Shown: one piece after another, positions 34,341-43,860 of the stretch
How the letters are laid out: each line of letters starts with the position of its first letter
Numbering within the stretch: position 1 is the stretch's first letter
Source: Aquirhabdus sp.
Lineage (GTDB): Bacteria > Pseudomonadota > Gammaproteobacteria > Pseudomonadales > Moraxellaceae
Length of the DNA stretch: 64,000 nucleotides
Assembly (NCBI GenBank): GCA_030149815.1
Contig: JASLHI010000045.1
Coordinates: 1-64,000 of the forward strand
Reading direction: 5' to 3'
Translations under genes and position numbers: made by a program
The notes under the pieces: generated by a model
The model's input: only the letters and a program-made list of their open reading frames with translations
Databases searched by the model: none
What the model was told of the DNA's origin: nothing

Positions 34341-36113
34341 TTATACATCTTTGGAGTCTTCTTTGGACGATTTAATTTCGTCTGAAAAATTGCTATCCAT
34401 GTTTAAGATTCGATGTGTTTTTGAACCATGTGACGTCTTCTGCTCATGAAATAAACGACGAAGTACCTTGCCCATTGGACCACGGGGAACCTCTTTGACA
34501 AATTCAATCTGATCTGGGATTTCGTTGCTTTTTAGATGATTCTGTAAGTAAGTTGAGAGACGTTCAGGTGTGAGTCCTTCTTTAGCGACAACAAAAAGCT
34601 TAATTGCTCGCTTAGCAACATCACTTTGTAGTTCTTCCTGAACAGCTAAACAATCAAGCACATCTTCATGTTCAGCAGCAGCATTTTCAATTTCGCGAGG
34701 AAAAACGAGTTCGTTTTGCACCCAAAATACATCTTTTTTGCGCTCTAAAACTCGTAAATAACCATCTTCATCCAGAGATGCAATATCACCTGTGCGTAAC
34801 CATCCATCATGAGTCAAGACTTCACTGGTTGCTTGAGGAAGCTGCCAATAACCGCGCATCAATTGAGGACCACGTACCCAAAGCTCACCAGCTTGGTTGA
34901 ACCCTAAATCGACGCCTTGATTAGATACAATTCGAATTTCGGTTTCAGGCGTGATAACACCTGCAGTGCCAAGTTTGACGCGATTGGGTGGCGTCTCTGC
35001 AATCAAAGGTGACGCCTCACTGAGCCCATAACCCTCAATAATGGCGTACCCTGTTCGATTATGCCATTCACGGTGAAGATTCAAACTGACATGGCTTCCA
35101 CCACAAAGAAAAAGCCTTAAATTGCTCGATATTTTGAATTCTTTTGATGTTTTTAAAAGTTGATCATAGAGCAATGGTATGCCCAACATAACATCAAATT
35201 CCTGCTCCATCATATTGGGATGTTCAAGCAGATTATTAATACTCGTTAGCGCTAGACATCCCTGCTTTCTAACGCACATTAAAAAGTTGGTCACACCAAT
35301 AATATGCTGTAATGGAATAGGACAAAGAATTTTGCATCCCATTTTGACCGTATTCCCCAAAACTTGCTGACCTTGAGACAGACTCGCGATTAAGCTTGCA
35401 TGAGTCAATAAAACACCTTTTGGACGTCCAGTTGTTCCGCTGGTATATTGTAAAAGTGCAATATCGGTTGATACTGCAGCAGGCCATTCAATTTGATGAC
35501 TTCGCTTCGATAAAATATCTCGTAAACGAGTATGTGTTAACAAGGTTTCTTTTTTCTTAATCAGTTTTAGTAATCGTTTGGCTGAGACCCAGCCCTGTAA
35601 GACTGCTTGTAAGCTCGCGTAATCATTACGTCGTGTTGTTACAATATGTCGAACACCTGTTTGTAACAACATAGGTTGTATATTCGTCAGCAAACTTGGT
35701 GCTGTGATGAGTAATTTAGCGCCAGAATCTTGAAGCTGAAATAAAACATCGTTCAACTGAGCAGACATGCCCAAATTAACGACAACAGCACGAGCAAGCC
35801 ACGCTGCATAAATCGCAACACCATAAGAAATGCTATTGGGCAAATAAATTGCGACACGATCGCCTGGTTTAATATTCGCGGTTTTGATCATCCAAGCTGA
35901 GAGCGTCTTCGCACTTGCTTCAAGATCTTGGTAATTCAGTGTAATCCCTTCAAATTCTAGGCTAGGTTCATAGGGAGCGGTTTCAATTGTTTCGGCGAAC
36001 AATTCAAGTAAAGTTTGCTGAGTAGGTGCAATTCGCCCACGACCAACGTACAGTGCAACTTGGCGCGACTGCCGTGAAGTTGGTGCTTTATTACCTTTGT
36101 CAACTGCCACCAA
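34341..36113 (-). CDS. AMP-dependent acyl-CoA ligase of unknown substrate
   Basis: The 590-residue protein is an ANL-superfamily adenylating enzyme with P-loop LLQYTSGTTGRPKGVLLTH, IIEGYGLSEASPLIAE, GWLRTGDIASLDEDGYLRVLERKKD and the C-terminal catalytic lysine in PRGPMGKVLRRLF. It most resembles long-chain fatty acyl-CoA ligases. The A8 motif RKKDVFWVQNELVFPREIE differs from the usual K-x-x-I-x-x-G-x-N pattern, so specificity is uncertain. The start is probably TTG 36113 or GTG 36110 behind GAGGG; no good ATG exists. It lies 44 bases before the photolyase start with no shared theme. Confidence 0.82.
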   Translation of the reverse strand: MVAVDKGNKAPTSRQSRQVALYVGRGRIAPTQQTLLELFAETIETAPYEPSLEFEGITLNYQDLEASAKTLSAWMIKTANIKPGDRVAIYLPNSISYGVAIYAAWLARAVVVNLGMSAQLNDVLFQLQDSGAKLLITAPSLLTNIQPMLLQTGVRHIVTTRRNDYASLQAVLQGWVSAKRLLKLIKKKETLLTHTRLRDILSKRSHQIEWPAAVSTDIALLQYTSGTTGRPKGVLLTHASLIASLSQGQQVLGNTVKMGCKILCPIPLQHIIGVTNFLMCVRKQGCLALTSINNLLEHPNMMEQEFDVMLGIPLLYDQLLKTSKEFKISSNLRLFLCGGSHVSLNLHREWHNRTGYAIIEGYGLSEASPLIAETPPNRVKLGTAGVITPETEIRIVSNQGVDLGFNQAGELWVRGPQLMRGYWQLPQATSEVLTHDGWLRTGDIASLDEDGYLRVLERKKDVFWVQNELVFPREIENAAAEHEDVLDCLAVQEELQSDVAKRAIKLFVVAKEGLTPERLSTYLQNHLKSNEIPDQIEFVKEVPRGPMGKVLRRLFHEQKTSHGSKTHRILNMDSNFSDEIKSSKEDSKDV

Positions 36114-36244
36114 TCACTACCCTCTTATTTGACCTGAGATATCAAACTATATGATTTAAAATAATCTAATAGTTAGGCTGTAACCAATCAAAGCTCATAA
36201 ACCGAATAGGCTTATAAATAGTTATATTTGTTTTGTAGTTACAA

Positions 36245-38071
36245 TCATATCGGATTCACTGGCGCAAGCCAATCTGTTAATTGTTCAGGATTTACGATGG
36301 ATAAGCGAATCGTCTGCATCACTGATGCAATAGGTTGAAGCTGAAAAATCATGAGCTCATCTCGCCTAAAAGCATGGCAAGTTAAAGAAGTTCCAGCTTT
36401 AGCACACGTATTCGCATGAAATCCTGCACTATCAGCCCATTGACTCAGTAAGGCCGTCGTCGCACGAATACCATCAATCGCAATCAACACATCATGTGCA
36501 GATAATCCAGCTTGGGCCGCTACAGAATCTCGAAGAACTTGTTGAATGGTAAGCCCGTGTGTAGTCTCTGTTGTCTTTAGACCCAATGGCCAAACTTTTT
36601 GTTCAACAGTGGTTTGTATGCCAACAATACTCAGCATTTCATCCAATGGAAGCTGGGTTGTACCATCAACATAATTCTGCCAAAAGTCAGTCAGACGATC
36701 GCCTATTAATTTTTCACACAAATCAGGTATGGTATTGGCTGTTAAATATTGGCCTTGCTGTGCAAGCTGATATAGCTCACGCATGAGAGCATCCAAAGAG
36801 CTCCCTCGAGCACGAAGCGTTAAATCTAAACATAAACCGATTAAAGCGCCTTTATTGTAATAACTGGTGGTGGCATTTTGCGAATTCTCATCTGGACGAT
36901 AATACTTAATCCATGCATCAAAACTTGAATCACTAAGGCTCTGATGCGCACGACCCACATTTTGTTGATAACGCGTTATTTGCTCTGCGAGCAATTCTAA
37001 ATATGCAGTGCGATCAATTACCCCACTACGATATAAAATCAAATCATCGTAATATGACGTAAATCCTTCAAAAACCCACAGCATGCGGGTGTACACTTCA
37101 CGCTCTAAATCTAAAACTGCAAACTCTTGCGGACGAATAAATTTGACCAACCACGCATGAAAATACTCATGGCTACAAAGTCCTAAAAATCGACGATATG
37201 CACTAGCTGGCTGTATTGGTTCATTAGCATGAGGTAAATCTTCACGCGGTGTGATTAGACTCGTGCAATTCTGATGTTCTAATCCGCCATAACTTGAACC
37301 TGTCGCCATGACCATGAATAAATAGTTTTGAAAAGGAGCTTTACCAAAAAACTCAATTTCATAGCGACAAATTTTTTCGAGGTCTGCAACCAATCTCGTC
37401 ATATTGGTGCGATGTCTGCCAGAGATTGCAATTTTATGTTCAATGCCAAGTACATCAAAACTTACTAGACTTTGTTCAGCCATTTCAAAAGGATGATCAA
37501 TTAATTCATCGTAACTATCAGCGATAAACTGATAAGTAGAACTTTTTTCTGTGATCAACGCCGTAGAATATTGTCTTAATGAACAAGCTATTGGCAATTG
37601 AGCAAAGACTTGACCAGATTGGATGGTTAACAGAGTAGACAAATTTTCTTGTCCAGCAACAGCAATGCAAACACAAGCTGGATTCGCATAAGCTCGCGTA
37701 TGATCTAAATATGCACCGCGAACTGATAAATCAAACGCATACACTTGATAATGAACAATAACTTGTTCTCCATCATGACAATCTAAACGCCAGCGATTTT
37801 TGGTAATTTTTTCAATAGATATTTGACGAGAAGTTGACGTCGTTGCTGTTGGCGTACTGACATGTCGAGAAAACTCACGAATGAGATAACTGCCTGGAAC
37901 CCAAACAGGTAACCATAATTCTTGTTGTGATCTCGCTGTAAATCTCAGAGTGACATCAATCAGATGCTGCCCAACTTGCTCAAATAACAAGATATATTCA
38001 ATCGGTGGTTTAGAGTCTGAACTGACATCTGAATCTGCAATGTCTCTTCCTAAAAGATCTTTTTGTTGCAT
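36245..38071 (-). CDS. M61 family metallopeptidase with PDZ domain
   Basis: The 608-residue protein is a glycyl-aminopeptidase-like M61 enzyme. It has an N-terminal beta domain (ELWLPVWVPGSYLIREFSRHV), the zinc motif HEYFHAWLVK with a downstream Glu in VLDLEREVYTRMLWVFEGFTSYYDDL, and a C-terminal PDZ domain (GLKTTETTHGLTIQQVLRDS, AAQAGLSAHDVLIAIDG). No signal peptide is seen, so a cytoplasmic place is likely. The ATG at 38071 has GGAG 8 bases upstream and is preferred over 38119. It is divergent from ndh. Active-site residues look intact; a natural substrate is not known for most family members. Confidence 0.9.
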   Translation of the reverse strand: MQQKDLLGRDIADSDVSSDSKPPIEYILLFEQVGQHLIDVTLRFTARSQQELWLPVWVPGSYLIREFSRHVSTPTATTSTSRQISIEKITKNRWRLDCHDGEQVIVHYQVYAFDLSVRGAYLDHTRAYANPACVCIAVAGQENLSTLLTIQSGQVFAQLPIACSLRQYSTALITEKSSTYQFIADSYDELIDHPFEMAEQSLVSFDVLGIEHKIAISGRHRTNMTRLVADLEKICRYEIEFFGKAPFQNYLFMVMATGSSYGGLEHQNCTSLITPREDLPHANEPIQPASAYRRFLGLCSHEYFHAWLVKFIRPQEFAVLDLEREVYTRMLWVFEGFTSYYDDLILYRSGVIDRTAYLELLAEQITRYQQNVGRAHQSLSDSSFDAWIKYYRPDENSQNATTSYYNKGALIGLCLDLTLRARGSSLDALMRELYQLAQQGQYLTANTIPDLCEKLIGDRLTDFWQNYVDGTTQLPLDEMLSIVGIQTTVEQKVWPLGLKTTETTHGLTIQQVLRDSVAAQAGLSAHDVLIAIDGIRATTALLSQWADSAGFHANTCAKAGTSLTCHAFRRDELMIFQLQPIASVMQTIRLSIVNPEQLTDWLAPVNPI

Positions 38072-38344
38072 CACTGCACTCCGACTCGGCTTAAAAATTA
38101 CATCATAAAACCACACCATTTAAGACGCTATGATAAGTCTTTTGAGCTTTAGAATCTAACTTATTCAAAATCCAATAAAACTGTCGGACATTCTGCTGTA
38201 CAGTTTATGTAAAACTCTGTCATATTATTATCATGATACCTACCATAACTATTTTTATATAAAGGTTCCAAATTCAATTCTAGATTTAAAACAGTTTCTT
38301 TTTAACCTGCTTTTTTAAAAGCATATTTCAATAAGGCGCTTTCT

Positions 38345-39682
38345 ATGACTCAATCTTCTGTGTCTGCGACCCAATCGGTTACACACAACCCACTTCACAG
38401 AATTGTGATTGTGGGTGGTGGTGCTGGCGGATTGGAATTAGCAACTCGTTTGGGCCAAAGTCTTGGTAAATCAGGCAAAGCAAAAATTATTCTTGTGGAT
38501 GCAACACTCACCCATATCTGGAAGCCACTTCTCCATGAAGTTGCTGCAGGCACAATTAATTCGTTTGAAGATGAATTAAATTATTTTGCTCATGCTTCAA
38601 AAAATTACTTTGAATTTCATCTCGGACAAATGAATGGAATTGATCGTGAAAATAAACGCTTGATGCTCGATCCTCTGACAGATGGTTTAGGGCATGAAAT
38701 TGCACCTGAGCGTAGTTTAAGCTACGATGATTTAGTCATTTCGATTGGTTCAACGTCTAATGATTTTGGTACTGTTGGTGCAAAGGAGAACTGCATCTTC
38801 CTTGATTCTCGCGCCCAAGCTGATCGTTTCCAACGCGAATTTCTGAATTTATATCTGCAAGCGCAGGCTCGTTCTTTAGACAGCACAAGCCCTCAGGCTT
38901 TAAACATTGCGATTATTGGTGCTGGTGCAACGGGGGTTGAATTAGCTGCAGAATTACATCATGCAACTCATGAGTTTATTCGTTATGGCTTAAATAGCAT
39001 CGATCCAAGTAATGTCAGTATTACTTTGATTGAAGCTGCCGACCGAATTTTACCAGTATTATCAAAACAAAATTCAGCGGCCGCAAATCAGCAGCTTGTT
39101 GATTTTGGAATCAATGTCATGACGAGTCGACGCGTTGTTGCAATCCATCCTAATTCAGTTGAATGTGATGGCGGAGTTCTGATTCCTGCAACATTGAAAG
39201 TTTGGTCAGCAGGGATTAAAGCACCAGATATTCTGAAAGAGATTGCTGGTCTGGAAACTAATCGTATTAATCAATTAGTTGTCAAACCGACTCTGCAAAC
39301 TACTCGTGATGACTCCATCTTTGCTTTTGGTGATTGTGCATGTTACATCCCAGAAGGTGCTGAACGCCCTGTGCCACCACGTGCTCAAGTTGCGAACCAG
39401 CAAGCGATTGTCTTGGCAAAAATCCTCAAAGCCAAGCTCGCAGGTAAGTCGCTTCCTACATTTACGTTCAGTGATAAAGGTTCACTGATTTCTTTAGGTG
39501 ATACGAATACTGTTGGAAACTTGGTGAATAAGATTAACGTGCAAGGCTTTTTTGCTCGCATCATGTACTTATCACTGTATCGTCTCCATCAAGTCGCGTT
39601 GCATGGTGTATTTAAAACAGGCGTTTTAATTTGCAAAGACTTATTATCACGCACTTCAGGGCCGACATTAAAACTGCATTAA
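38345..39682 (+). CDS. ndh: Type II NADH dehydrogenase
   Basis: This single-subunit, non-proton-pumping enzyme passes electrons from NADH to quinone at the inner membrane face. The 445-residue protein has an FAD motif RIVIVGGGAGGLELATRLG near residue 20, HIWKPLLHEVAAGTI, the NADH-binding NIAIIGAGATGVELAAELHH near 190, and IFAFGDCACYIPE near 325, followed by AQVANQQAIVLAK and a C-terminal amphipathic region. The length and order of motifs are those of Ndh. It has its own terminator at 39701-39735. It may sustain respiration alongside complex I. Confidence 0.93.
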   Translation: MTQSSVSATQSVTHNPLHRIVIVGGGAGGLELATRLGQSLGKSGKAKIILVDATLTHIWKPLLHEVAAGTINSFEDELNYFAHASKNYFEFHLGQMNGIDRENKRLMLDPLTDGLGHEIAPERSLSYDDLVISIGSTSNDFGTVGAKENCIFLDSRAQADRFQREFLNLYLQAQARSLDSTSPQALNIAIIGAGATGVELAAELHHATHEFIRYGLNSIDPSNVSITLIEAADRILPVLSKQNSAAANQQLVDFGINVMTSRRVVAIHPNSVECDGGVLIPATLKVWSAGIKAPDILKEIAGLETNRINQLVVKPTLQTTRDDSIFAFGDCACYIPEGAERPVPPRAQVANQQAIVLAKILKAKLAGKSLPTFTFSDKGSLISLGDTNTVGNLVNKINVQGFFARIMYLSLYRLHQVALHGVFKTGVLICKDLLSRTSGPTLKLH

Positions 39683-39700
39683 TCGAATAATCCGCTAATA

Positions 39701-39735
39701 AAAAAGCCATTTCTGATGCTAAGAAATGGCTTTTT
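39701..39735. terminator. Bidirectional terminator, ndh / DUF805 gene
   Basis: AAAAAGCCATTTCT (39701-39714) and AGAAATGGCTTTTT (39722-39735) form a perfect 14-bp stem with a seven-base loop, with A-rich and T-rich outer ends, between two convergent genes. Confidence 0.9.
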
Positions 39736-39751
39736 TGTTTATTGCGCTTAA

Positions 39752-40099
39752 TTAGGATTTTGGATTAGGGCCATATTGGTTACTTCCAGAATCACTATCA
39801 GTGACATACCAGATTAATAAAATGATCCAGCCAATGATTGGAATCAATGCCAATAATTGCCACCAACCACTGCGATTAATATCATGAAGACGACGAGCGG
39901 TCACCGCAATACTAGGAATTAACATCGCCAAACTAAAAATAGATGCTAGAAACATCATATGAATTGCATAGCCAACGGCAGCAAGAGCAAGGTAAATGAT
40001 GATGTAAATAAGGGTATACATCCAATATTCTTCACGCTGTGCACGTCCATCAAATTGTGCATATTTATTTTTTACAACATCCAAAAACCAGTCCATCAT
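39752..40099 (-). CDS. DUF805 family membrane protein
   Basis: The 115-residue protein has the DUF805 layout: FDGRAQREEYWMYTLIYIII leading into the first membrane helices, then a middle TARRLHDINRSGWWQLLALIPIIGWIILLIW with the conserved R-R-L-H-D-x-x-x-S-G-W-W motif, and a short charged tail ending NQYGPNPKS. Four membrane segments are expected. The family is common but has no firmly known function. It is convergent with ndh and separated by a strong terminator. Confidence 0.88.
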   Translation of the reverse strand: MMDWFLDVVKNKYAQFDGRAQREEYWMYTLIYIIIYLALAAVGYAIHMMFLASIFSLAMLIPSIAVTARRLHDINRSGWWQLLALIPIIGWIILLIWYVTDSDSGSNQYGPNPKS

Positions 40100-40374
40100 T
40101 ATTCTCCGTTTTTAAGTTTTCAGACTCAACTGCGTAACTATTTTCATGGTTACATTGCTACAGTCTGTTTTTAGATGGCTAATATAAAAATGCCATTTGC
40201 TAGTTTGTTTATACAGTAAAAAATAGCAAATGCAACAAAGAAGAACAGCTAATACCAATGAATAGCATATCAATACGTTTATAATATAAGCATTTTTCTA
40301 ATGCTGTTGACGTATACTAGCTTATTTTTTGTATAAAGCACTTTTAAAAGCTGCTTGTGATTCGTGAGAACTCT

Positions 40375-41376
40375 ATGAGTAATTTATCTGATGTTGCATT
40401 TTCTATGCTCGATCTCGTCCCTGTACGTGCAGGCGGTACGATTGCGCAAGCATTGCATAACTCACTAGATTTAGCACAACATTTAGAGAATTTAGGTTTT
40501 ACACGTTTCTGGTTAGCTGAACACCACAATATGCAAGGAATTGCCAGTTCAGCAACATCGGTATTGGTCGGATATATCGCAGCAGGAACACAAAAAATTC
40601 GAGTAGGTTCTGGCGGCATCATGTTGCCTAATCATGCACCATTGGTAGTCGCTGAGAATTTTGGCACGTTAGCGACACTCTATCCGAATCGGATTGATCT
40701 AGGTCTAGGTCGTGCACCAGGGACAGATCAAGTCACTATGAGAGCACTACGACGAGATCGCTTAGGCAATGGAGAGGACTTCCCAAATCAGGTTGCTGAA
40801 TTACGCGCTTACCTCGCTACTCCAGAATCCGATCAACGCGTCATCGCAACGCCTGGCGCCAGCACAAATGTACCCGTCTGGTTATTGGGATCAAGTCTAT
40901 TCAGTGCGCAATTAGCGGCAAAACTGGGTTTACCTTATGCTTTTGCATCGCACTTTGCACCGCGAATGATGCATGATGCGATTCGTGTTTATCGTAGTCA
41001 ATTTCAAGCATCAGATGTATTGAAAAAACCATATCTATGTCTGGGTGTTCCGCTCATTGCAGCACCAACAGATGAAGAAGCCGAATTTTTGGCAACAACA
41101 TCAAAACAACGTATCCTCGCATTCATGCGTGGTCAAAGTTTAGAGTTACGTCCACCGATTGCAAACGCTGAACTTGAAGCGCAGTGGTCGCCTGCAGAAA
41201 AAGCGGCTGTAGAGGCATTTTTACAAGTTGCAGTCATTGGTAGTCCTGAAACTGTAAAAAACAAACTTGAAAAGTTACTCGCGGAAACTGATGCGGATGA
41301 ATTGATGTTTGTTTCGGACTCGTATGAACATGCGCATCGATTACGCACATTCGATATCGTCAGTAGTCTGCGTTAA
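40375..41376 (+). CDS. Luciferase-like monooxygenase family protein
   Basis: The protein is a bacterial-luciferase-like (LLM class) flavin-dependent oxidoreductase of 333 residues. It begins LSDVAFSMLDLVPVRAG, then GFTRFWLAEHHNMQGIASSA, VGSGGIMLPNHAPLVVAENF, LGLGRAPGTD and VWLLGSSLFSAQLAAKLGLP, in the order typical of this family. The ATG at 40375 was chosen over the GTG at 40357. Such proteins use FMNH2 or F420H2 and often act on small organic substrates, but many homologues are uncharacterised. It is followed by a two-way terminator and converges on amt. Confidence 0.88.
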   Translation: MSNLSDVAFSMLDLVPVRAGGTIAQALHNSLDLAQHLENLGFTRFWLAEHHNMQGIASSATSVLVGYIAAGTQKIRVGSGGIMLPNHAPLVVAENFGTLATLYPNRIDLGLGRAPGTDQVTMRALRRDRLGNGEDFPNQVAELRAYLATPESDQRVIATPGASTNVPVWLLGSSLFSAQLAAKLGLPYAFASHFAPRMMHDAIRVYRSQFQASDVLKKPYLCLGVPLIAAPTDEEAEFLATTSKQRILAFMRGQSLELRPPIANAELEAQWSPAEKAAVEAFLQVAVIGSPETVKNKLEKLLAETDADELMFVSDSYEHAHRLRTFDIVSSLR

Positions 41377-41402
41377 AATTTATATACAAAGTACGGTCAA
41401 AA

Positions 41403-41451
41403 AAAAATCTTACTAAAACAAGCAACTTTATGCTTATTCAGTAGGATTTTT
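41403..41451. terminator. Bidirectional terminator, luciferase-like gene / amt
   Basis: AAAAATCTTACT (41403-41414) pairs with AGTAGGATTTTT (41440-41451) with one wobble. A second short stem, AAGCA with TGCTT, sits in the loop. A-runs and T-runs flank the structure between two convergent stops. Confidence 0.75.
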
Positions 41452-41468
41452 TTTATAGCTAATTCGAC

Positions 41469-42659
41469 TTAGAACGTTTCGCGATCAAATGTCGATGAGA
41501 CTTTATGAATCGTCAAATCTGCACCGTAATACTCTTCTTCTGGCGTTAAGCGTAAACCCATGATTGCCTTTAATATGCCATAGACGATAAATCCACCTAC
41601 GACAGCAATCGTAATACCCATACCTGTACCGATAATCTGCGACCAGATCGATACATCACCCAAGCCGCCTAGAGCTTTGATCCCAAAAATACCAGCAGCA
41701 ATACCACCCCATGCACCGCATACACCATGTAGCGGCCATACACCCAAGACGTCATCAATTTTTAGACGGTTTTGAGTGAAGGTAAATAAGTACACAAATA
41801 GTCCACCAGCAATCGCACCAATGACTAATGCACCTAAAGGATGCACAATATTTGAACCCGCACAAATTGCGACCAGTCCTGCCAATGGGCCGTTATGCAT
41901 AAAACCAGGGTCATTTTTACCCGCAAAGTTTGCAGCTAATGTCCCACCAACCATTGCCATTAGCGAGTTGATTGCAACCAAACCAGAGATTGCATCTAAA
42001 CGCTGAGCACTCATCACATTAAACCCAAACCAACCGACGATTAAGATCCATGACCCTAATGCCAAGAATGGAATTGATGATGGTGGATGAGCTGATATTC
42101 GACCATCTTTGCTATAGCGTCCATGACGTGCGCCCAGTAACAAGACTGCGACTAAAGCAATCCAACCTCCCACAGCATGCACAACAACAGAGCCCGCAAA
42201 ATCGTGGAATGGATAACCAAAAGTCTTTGTTAACCAGTCTTGTACGCCAAAATTATTGTTCCAACTGATTCCTTCAAAAAATGGGTAAACCAGCGCAACG
42301 AGAAAAAACGTTGCAACAGATTGAGGATGAAACTTAGCACGCTCAGCAATACCGCCAGAAATAATAGCTGGAATCGCAGCTGCAAATGTCAATAAAAAGA
42401 AGAATTTGACTAAGCCATATCCTTTATCAACAGTGAGAATGCTTGCAGAATCAAAAAACGTTACGCCATACGCAACCCAATAGCCTGCAAAGAAATAAGC
42501 AATCGTTGAAATAGAAAAATCCGTCATGATTTTTCCAAGCGCATTCACCTGATTTTTTACCCGTACAGTCCCTAATTCTAGAAATGCAAAACCTGCGTGC
42601 ATAGCCAAAATCATGACTGCGCCTAATAGGACAAATAGGACGTCATTACTATTAATCAT
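41469..42659 (-). CDS. amt: Ammonium transporter Amt
   Basis: This inner-membrane channel protein imports ammonium. The 396-residue protein has about eleven hydrophobic segments, the twin-histidine residues of the pore in FAGSVVVHAVGGWIALV and WPLHGVCGAWGG, and GSNIVHPLGALVIGAIAG. Helix-one residues run ILAMHAGFAFLELGTVR. There is no cleaved signal peptide beyond the first helix. No glnK lies next to it, unlike in many bacteria, so regulation by PII would have to come from elsewhere. With the urease locus 35 kb away, the strain can use both ammonium and urea as nitrogen sources. Confidence 0.94.
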   Translation of the reverse strand: MINSNDVLFVLLGAVMILAMHAGFAFLELGTVRVKNQVNALGKIMTDFSISTIAYFFAGYWVAYGVTFFDSASILTVDKGYGLVKFFFLLTFAAAIPAIISGGIAERAKFHPQSVATFFLVALVYPFFEGISWNNNFGVQDWLTKTFGYPFHDFAGSVVVHAVGGWIALVAVLLLGARHGRYSKDGRISAHPPSSIPFLALGSWILIVGWFGFNVMSAQRLDAISGLVAINSLMAMVGGTLAANFAGKNDPGFMHNGPLAGLVAICAGSNIVHPLGALVIGAIAGGLFVYLFTFTQNRLKIDDVLGVWPLHGVCGAWGGIAAGIFGIKALGGLGDVSIWSQIIGTGMGITIAVVGGFIVYGILKAIMGLRLTPEEEYYGADLTIHKVSSTFDRETF

Positions 42660-42983
42660 CTCAATCCTCAGAGCATAAATCGTTTAACTTCGCGTCATCG
42701 CTCAGTTACTGAATCAACATTTTTAGTCTTATGAAAAACAGCCTTTCATATGAAGGCGTAAGTATTCATCAATATTTTAAGCACCAAAAAAGCTCGTCAT
42801 ATTGCCCGAAATTAGTGCTATGAAACAAGAGTATTTTTCAGAATCTATGAGTATTTTTTGAACTTATTTTGATGAGTGGTAAGTAGAATTATGAATGCAA
42901 TAATTAAATACAACGTTTTTTTACCATCTCAACAATCTATTCACTTTATGATAGCTAAATATATTGTGGAGTAACTATTCGTA
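42660..42983. other. Divergent intergenic region, amt / DUF3108 gene
   Basis: This 324-base AT-rich stretch holds the promoters of both genes. I looked for the -24/-12 boxes of a sigma54 promoter before amt and did not find a convincing pair. No repeat or small gene is visible. Confidence 0.4.
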
Positions 42984-43757
42984 ATGTCTCAAAAATTCAT
43001 GATCCATTCTGCAAAACAACGCTCAAAAAACTTGAAAGCAAAAAGCTTGGTGAAAATAATGGTTCAAGCTTGCGTACTTCCATTATCTACTGCACTAATG
43101 ATTGGTAATGTCTACGCATTTGAGCCATTTCAGGCAAACTATACCTTCAATATTGCGGGCATGCTGACAGGTAATGCGACTCGGACATTGTCGAAACAAG
43201 ATAATGTTTGGAGCTATAACTTTAAAGCCAGCGTTGCATCTTTAGCAAATGCAAGTGAAGTCAGTCATTTTAAAGTGACTCATTCTGACAATAGTTCTAC
43301 CAATCTTCAAACATTAGATCATGCGTATACTTTTAATTTTCTAACCAAGAACATTGATACAGGCTTTAAAGTGGATTGGGTCAATCAAGTTGTTTCTGCT
43401 CATAATAAAGCTGGCGATAACAGCTACCCTGCTCAAGTTGGCATGTTGGATATGTTGGATTTAGAACTGCAAGTTCGCGAAGATATCAAACACAAACAAC
43501 TTAAACCTTTATATTTGCTGGCTGACGATAAGGGAATTAAAAAAATCAGCTTCGTTAATGAAGGTGAAGAAAAAGTCCAAACAGACGCTGGTGAATACGA
43601 CACGGTGAAGATTCGTTTAGTCCAAGATAATGAAAAACGTAAAACGTATTTTTGGTTAGCACCAAAGCTTGATTACCTACCTGTCCGCGTCCATCAAGAT
43701 GATGGGAATTTATCATACGACCTGAGTTTAACGAGCTACCACTCGGATTCTAAATAG
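42984..43757 (+). CDS. DUF3108 family exported protein
   Basis: The 257-residue protein starts with a long N-region and a signal peptide (about residues 1-46, ending near NVYA-FEPF), then a beta-rich mature domain. The DUF3108 pattern is visible in FEPFQANYTFNIAGMLTGNA at the mature N-terminus, and later YDTVKIRLVQDNEKRKTYFW and LDYLPVRVHQDDGNLSYDL, the family's closing strands. The family is periplasmic or outer-membrane associated, with unknown role. The ATG at 42984 has a weak ribosome site. The following genes on the same strand also encode exported products, but the 100-base gap leaves an operon uncertain. Confidence 0.8.
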   Translation: MSQKFMIHSAKQRSKNLKAKSLVKIMVQACVLPLSTALMIGNVYAFEPFQANYTFNIAGMLTGNATRTLSKQDNVWSYNFKASVASLANASEVSHFKVTHSDNSSTNLQTLDHAYTFNFLTKNIDTGFKVDWVNQVVSAHNKAGDNSYPAQVGMLDMLDLELQVREDIKHKQLKPLYLLADDKGIKKISFVNEGEEKVQTDAGEYDTVKIRLVQDNEKRKTYFWLAPKLDYLPVRVHQDDGNLSYDLSLTSYHSDSK

Positions 43758-43860
43758 GTTAAAGTCAATCAGAATCAACTCACATTTCATCAGCATCATG
43801 GATGGTGTCGCGATGGAATGTGATGGCTTAAAGTGACCAAATATCTTCAAAATGGACTTG

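Noticed and set aside
42660..42983. Sigma54 promoter before amt
   Set aside because: No pair of GG and GC boxes with correct spacing could be found on the minus strand.
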